Shown: positions 60,672 through 64,000 of the stretch, one piece after another
Layout: each line of letters begins with the position of its first letter
Numbering within the stretch: the stretch's first letter is position 1
Source: Chondrus crispus
Taxonomy: Eukaryota; Rhodophyta; Florideophyceae; Gigartinales; Gigartinaceae
Length of the DNA stretch: 64,000 bases
NCBI RefSeq assembly: GCF_000350225.1
Contig: NW_005178734.1
Location: forward strand, 62,001 to 126,000
Reading direction: 5' to 3'
Made by a program: the position numbers and the translations under genes
Notes under the pieces: generated by a model
Seen by the model: only the letters and a program-made list of their open reading frames with translations
What the model was told of the DNA's origin: nothing
The model's database searches: none

Positions 60672-61905
60672 TGTAGTGCAATAAACGGCTGCACAGGGGG
60701 GTGAAAAGAAATGGAAATGATGGGGTATGACAAGCAAAAGTGGAAATCATTTCACTTTATTATTATAATTATTAATTTTAATTAGTTGCATATTAGTTAT
60801 TTAACATTAGATTAGATCTAGGATCTAGCGCCGAGAGCTACTGTAGTGGCTCCGGCGGGGCGATATATATACCTTTGCCCTCTGACCACCAAGTCAGTAA
60901 AGGTAACCCGAGTTGCCGGAGTTGAATGTCGCCTTGGTCGAAGTCCGTCTCTACCAAGACGCTCCCTTTTACCTAAGCCTACGGCATCCTTCAGCGCTCG
61001 GGGGTCCCATTCCTTTTTCCTTTATTTCCCAATCCAACCCGAGTTGCCAGAGTTGAATATCGCCTTGGTCGAAGTCCGTCTTTCCCAAGACGCTCCCTTT
61101 TACCACAGATTACGTTATCCTTTGCGCTCGGGGGTTCCCTTTCCTTTTCCTTTATTTCACCTATCCTTTTCTATTTCTATCTCTATTTCTATTCCCTTAT
61201 CTTGTGTTGGTTCCACAGTGCCTGATTGCGATCCGCATTGTGTAGACTTGAGTCATCGGGCTCTTGTGTTGGTTCTTTTGTTTGTTGTTGGTGCCATCGG
61301 CTTTGGTTGCGACCGGACCGGTGTAGGTGTCTTTGCCATCGGGCGACACGTGGGTGTAGCGCTGCTACTTGTTTACGTTCACCGACGGAGGCTGTTGCAA
61401 CGACGTTTCCCTCGAAGGTCCTGTTGTGTATACAGGACAGTGTTGGTTCCATCGGATACCGGTTGCGACCGTTCCGGTGTCGGTACCTTGCCATCGGGCA
61501 GTACGGAGGTGTAGCGCTGCTACGTGTTTGCTAATTCCCGTCGGGCTGCGTTGTGACGCCCCCGTCGAAGACCTTATCAAGGGTATAAGGTGTAACAGGC
61601 GCTTCGCGAGCATTGGATTTACGACCCATCGGGCCCCGCTTCCTAATTACCGCCCCGAACTCGCCGAGCAACTGCCTGTACAAGACTCTACCACCATCCG
61701 TCCCGGGGCGGGCCTCTTCCTTTTGCCCCCCCCCCTGTCAGGGACTTGAGCTACTGTGGGCCGCAAACCCACTTAAAGGGAAAGGGAGAATCGGACACTC
61801 CGTAGGGCTGTGCCGTCGGCAACTCTTGTTGGTTGTTGTTTGTTGGTTGTGCTGTCGCTGGACCGTTGGACCCTGGTTCCGGCCTGACAGGCACATTGCA
61901 CTACA
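60672..61905 (+). repeat. 5' LTR of element 3 (about 1.2 kb)
   Basis: The end, CACTACA four bases before the primer-binding site, is firm. The start is inferred from TGTAGTGCAATAA, like the other LTR starts; a start some tens of bases further in is possible. A TATA-like GATATATATACC (60862-60874) may be the promoter. Two internal duplications account for the length: 60905/61036 (period 131 bp) and about 61302/61460 (period about 158 bp). Confidence 0.6.
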
Positions 61906-61909
61906 TAAG

Positions 61910-61927
61910 TGGTCTCCCGACCTAGAA
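61910..61927 (+). other. Primer-binding site of element 3
   Basis: TGGTCTCCCGACCTAGAA, identical over 18 bases to the site of element 2. It starts four bases after the LTR end and is complementary to a tRNA 3' end with CCA. Confidence 0.8.
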
Positions 61928-61998
61928 TCTGGGAACTACGCAGAGAAGTCGGAAATAGGTAATTTAGTTCGATAGGTCTCGTTTATTAAGAGCGGACC

Positions 61999-64000
61999 AT
62001 GGCATCAAGCCAACCCAAGGACGTCGGTCCTGGGGTCAGAAGGGCTGGATCAGCTCAAGAGTCGAGGATTCCGCGAGGACCTCGTACACGTAGCGAAGGA
62101 AATTCGGCTACTGATCCAGTTGCAGAAGCGTCCCCTTCGGGAACGGCCGTTGAGAAGAACGGCCTGGAAGAGAAGTTCGAGAAATTGAGCGAAGAGATTC
62201 ATCAGGAGGCGAAGAACAAGCTCGACGAACTTCTGGGCATTTTTCAGAAGCAACAGGAGTTGCTAAAATCCGAGTTCCACGCTGCGCTTGAAGAGCTGAC
62301 TGCCCGTGTGGTTCTCGTTGAGAATTTAGGTACCGATACGTCCCCGGGCCGAGATCCGGAAGTGCTGGATTCGCTAAAGCTCGCCGCGAGAGAAGCGGGG
62401 CGAGACGCGAATCAGGCCCTGGAAACGCTGGCCAAGACAAGGGACAGCATCGACGACCGGTTCTACCGCGCTTCGCGGCGACTCAAGGACCTTGAGCAAG
62501 CTGCGGGCTGGGCCGAACCAAGTTTGGACGCGGGATCGCTCTCCGAGGGAGAAGAAACCGACAGTCCAACGAAGAAGGACAAGTCAGTCCGAACCCGGGA
62601 TTCCAAGTGGAGGAACCCCAAGTCGGCCAAGGGCCGAAAGAAGAAGAAAAGCCACTGTAGTGACGACCGCGAAAATTGCGACTCAAATTCGGAGTCGAAT
62701 GTTTCAGAAGAAAATGGTGCCGACGGCTCGTCGAACCATTCAAGAAATTCCGACCGAAGATCGACAGAAGGAAATGGGATTTCGTCAAATAAGAAGAACT
62801 CCAAACGAGGCGGAGTCACTTCGTCCGCCTCGCGGAGAGATCAAGAAGCGGAGCCAGAAGACATCGCGACGCGGCGCGGACCGCGATGGGAGGAGTTGGA
62901 GGAATTAAATCCGACCAACCACCTCTTCAAGAAGTTGCTTTCGTACAGGACCTACCGCCTGCGGAACCCGCAGACACGTTTGTCGGGCAAGCGGCGGACC
63001 GCCGTGCGAAAGATCAGAAGAGACATACCACCGAAGGTGAAGAGAGACAATACGTTCACAGGAGACGATGGCGTATTGGTTCTAGATTTTTTAGCTAAGA
63101 TAGTCCAGGAATTTGACACCCAGGAGATGAACGAAGGCCAAGCGATCCGCTTGCTACCGGAGTTCCTCAGCGGAATCGCCTTGAGGCAGTACACTTCGGT
63201 GTCACAAACGGCGGGGTCCCACCATGGGAAAATATCCGTCTGGCCGGAGGCCGTACAGTGGCTATTGCGAAGCTTCGCCACCGATGAGGCAATCCGCCAA
63301 GCCGTACTCGCTTTACGGGAAGTACAGCAGCTACCGTCTGAAGACGAGATGGAATTTTATATCCGTCTGACGGACGCGAGCAATCGATGTGGAAACGTAT
63401 ATTCGATGGAAGAACAGATGACAATGTTTATTGAAGGACTCGATTCGAGTATCAAGCCGATGGTATCTCAATACCGACAAGACAATCGGGACGTTTCGTT
63501 TTTGAGACTAGTTAATTACGCGAAGGCGCATGGCTCGGCGAGCCGCGCCAAAGAGAGGAAGACTAGGAGAGTCACCATCCAAGCGCCAGCGACGCTAAAG
63601 ACGGGGGGAAGCAGAAGCCTCCGCACCCCACGCGAAAAACCCGCGGCGCGGTCCACTTGGCCGATTCACTTTCTGCGTCCAGAGGACCTAGTACTGTTGA
63701 TCAGGAAGAAAATGGATACGCAGGAGCACTGGTTGCCGAGGGCGATTTTTATGACCCCTCCGAGGGGTATGGAGACGAGGATCACGGGGCTAGTGGGATG
63801 TCCACGCTACGGACGCCCACGTATACGACGGGCTCGTATACAGAGGCCGCGGAACCCGTGTTGGCGTTTCGAGGGCGCGGACACACGCCCGCGCCAAGAA
63901 TTCCGATGGAAGACAAGGGTACGGCCTTCAGAAGACCGGGCTGGACGGGCCGGCCGACGGCCCGAGGACCGCCAAGGTCGCCGTACCCTCAGAAGAGGCA
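61999..64000 (+). CDS. gag: Gag-like protein of element 3 (runs off the window)
   Basis: ATG at 61999; the frame has no stop to the window edge (667 codons). Residues 1-150 include a helical region (LEEKFEKLSEEIHQEAKNKL); 170-300 are Ser/Lys/Asn-rich and charged. The capsid-like domain (about 310-520) has LFKKLLSYRTYRLRNP, FTGDDGVLVLDFLAKI, MNEGQAI and FIEGLDSSIKPMV, matching element 2's gag. After about 63600 the product becomes abnormally Arg-rich. The -1 frame, in contrast, reads on as a balanced acidic sequence (GDFYDPSEGYGDEDH) to the window end. So a frame change at the six-G run 63603-63608 is likely, by indel or by frameshifting. Confidence 0.75.
   Translation, partial: MASSQPKDVGPGVRRAGSAQESRIPRGPRTRSEGNSATDPVAEASPSGTAVEKNGLEEKFEKLSEEIHQEAKNKLDELLGIFQKQQELLKSEFHAALEELTARVVLVENLGTDTSPGRDPEVLDSLKLAAREAGRDANQALETLAKTRDSIDDRFYRASRRLKDLEQAAGWAEPSLDAGSLSEGEETDSPTKKDKSVRTRDSKWRNPKSAKGRKKKKSHCSDDRENCDSNSESNVSEENGADGSSNHSRNSDRRSTEGNGISSNKKNSKRGGVTSSASRRDQEAEPEDIATRRGPRWEELEELNPTNHLFKKLLSYRTYRLRNPQTRLSGKRRTAVRKIRRDIPPKVKRDNTFTGDDGVLVLDFLAKIVQEFDTQEMNEGQAIRLLPEFLSGIALRQYTSVSQTAGSHHGKISVWPEAVQWLLRSFATDEAIRQAVLALREVQQLPSEDEMEFYIRLTDASNRCGNVYSMEEQMTMFIEGLDSSIKPMVSQYRQDNRDVSFLRLVNYAKAHGSASRAKERKTRRVTIQAPATLKTGGSRSLRTPREKPAARSTWPIHFLRPEDLVLLIRKKMDTQEHWLPRAIFMTPPRGMETRITGLVGCPRYGRPRIRRARIQRPRNPCWRFEGADTRPRQEFRWKTRVRPSEDRAGRAGRRPEDRQGRRTLRRG

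Larger units (their letters stand above)
60672..64000 (+). mobile_element. LTR retrotransposon element 3 (5' part)
   Basis: 5' LTR (60672-61905), primer-binding site (61910-61927) and gag (from 61999) in the + orientation, running off the window. It shares the primer-binding site and gag pattern with element 2. Pol is outside the window. Confidence 0.75.

Noticed and set aside
60700-60730. Polypurine tract ending a preceding LTR element
   Set aside because: A purine-rich run precedes TGACAAGC, but no internal region or LTR on the expected side supports a 3' end here.
1-64000. CRISPR arrays, riboswitches, bacterial operons
   Set aside because: Spliced genes, chromoviruses and nucleolar proteins show eukaryotic nuclear DNA; no spacer-repeat pattern of CRISPR type is present.

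Overview
The window looks like nuclear DNA of a red alga, most likely a florideophyte of the Chondrus type. That is an inference from three things. Host genes are compact and have none or one short intron (72-138 bp, GT-AG). Photosynthetic-lineage proteins are present: an EGY-type site-2 protease fragment, a TGD5-like glycine-rich protein, a CAN-like thermonuclease and an MFP1-like AT-hook coiled-coil protein. Gene-rich islands alternate with heavily rearranged mobile DNA.

Layout. 1-8869 is the 3' part of a Ty3/gypsy chromovirus: gag end, pol with chromodomain, a 79-bp tandem array, a long antisense ORF, a polypurine tract and a 704-bp 3' LTR. 8870-14400 holds a duplicated 143-bp segment and a frameshifted CACTA/tnp2-like transposase gene. 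14900-18660 is a graveyard of host-gene fragments: a disrupted SRP19, the 5' part of a USE1-type SNARE, a chimeric ORF carrying an MCM2 C-terminal segment, and the C-terminal part of an EGY-like protease. 18870-24588 contains two truncated LTR elements. One (minus strand) keeps gag, primer-binding site and LTR; the other keeps an antisense ORF, polypurine tract and LTR. The second LTR cuts a DPPY-type methyltransferase pseudogene (24589-26144). 26145-29960 is AT-rich and packed with small repeats, including a MITE.

29960-56260 is the host-gene island. It encodes an FKBP-TPR protein, a TGD5-like protein, a TNase, a two-domain glycosyltransferase, a four-TM protein, phosphatidylglycerophosphate synthase, an NDR/LATS kinase, an MFP1-like protein, the SUMO ligase NSE2, a two-TM protein, an AMPK/SnRK1 beta subunit, a galactose mutarotase, a SnoaL-like protein, and the ribosome-biogenesis factors NOC4 and NOP53, which lie tail to tail. 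Two pogo-like relics lie at about 45.77 and 56.45 kb. 57.1-60.6 kb is a decayed transposon gene, and 60.67-64.0 kb is the 5' end of a third LTR element (LTR, primer-binding site, gag) that runs off the window.

The most unusual signal is a pair of elements whose 3' ends share one architecture: polypurine tract, an LTR of about 700 bp with matching ends, and, just inside it on the opposite strand, a 2.3-2.5 kb ORF. Both ORFs encode a protein with a disordered N-terminus, a central folded domain and a C-terminal coiled coil, and I recognise no known family in them. Two elements also share an identical 18-nt primer-binding site. Many ORF starts were moved to the first credible ATG, and spliced structures were inferred from frame, GT-AG sites and family conservation.
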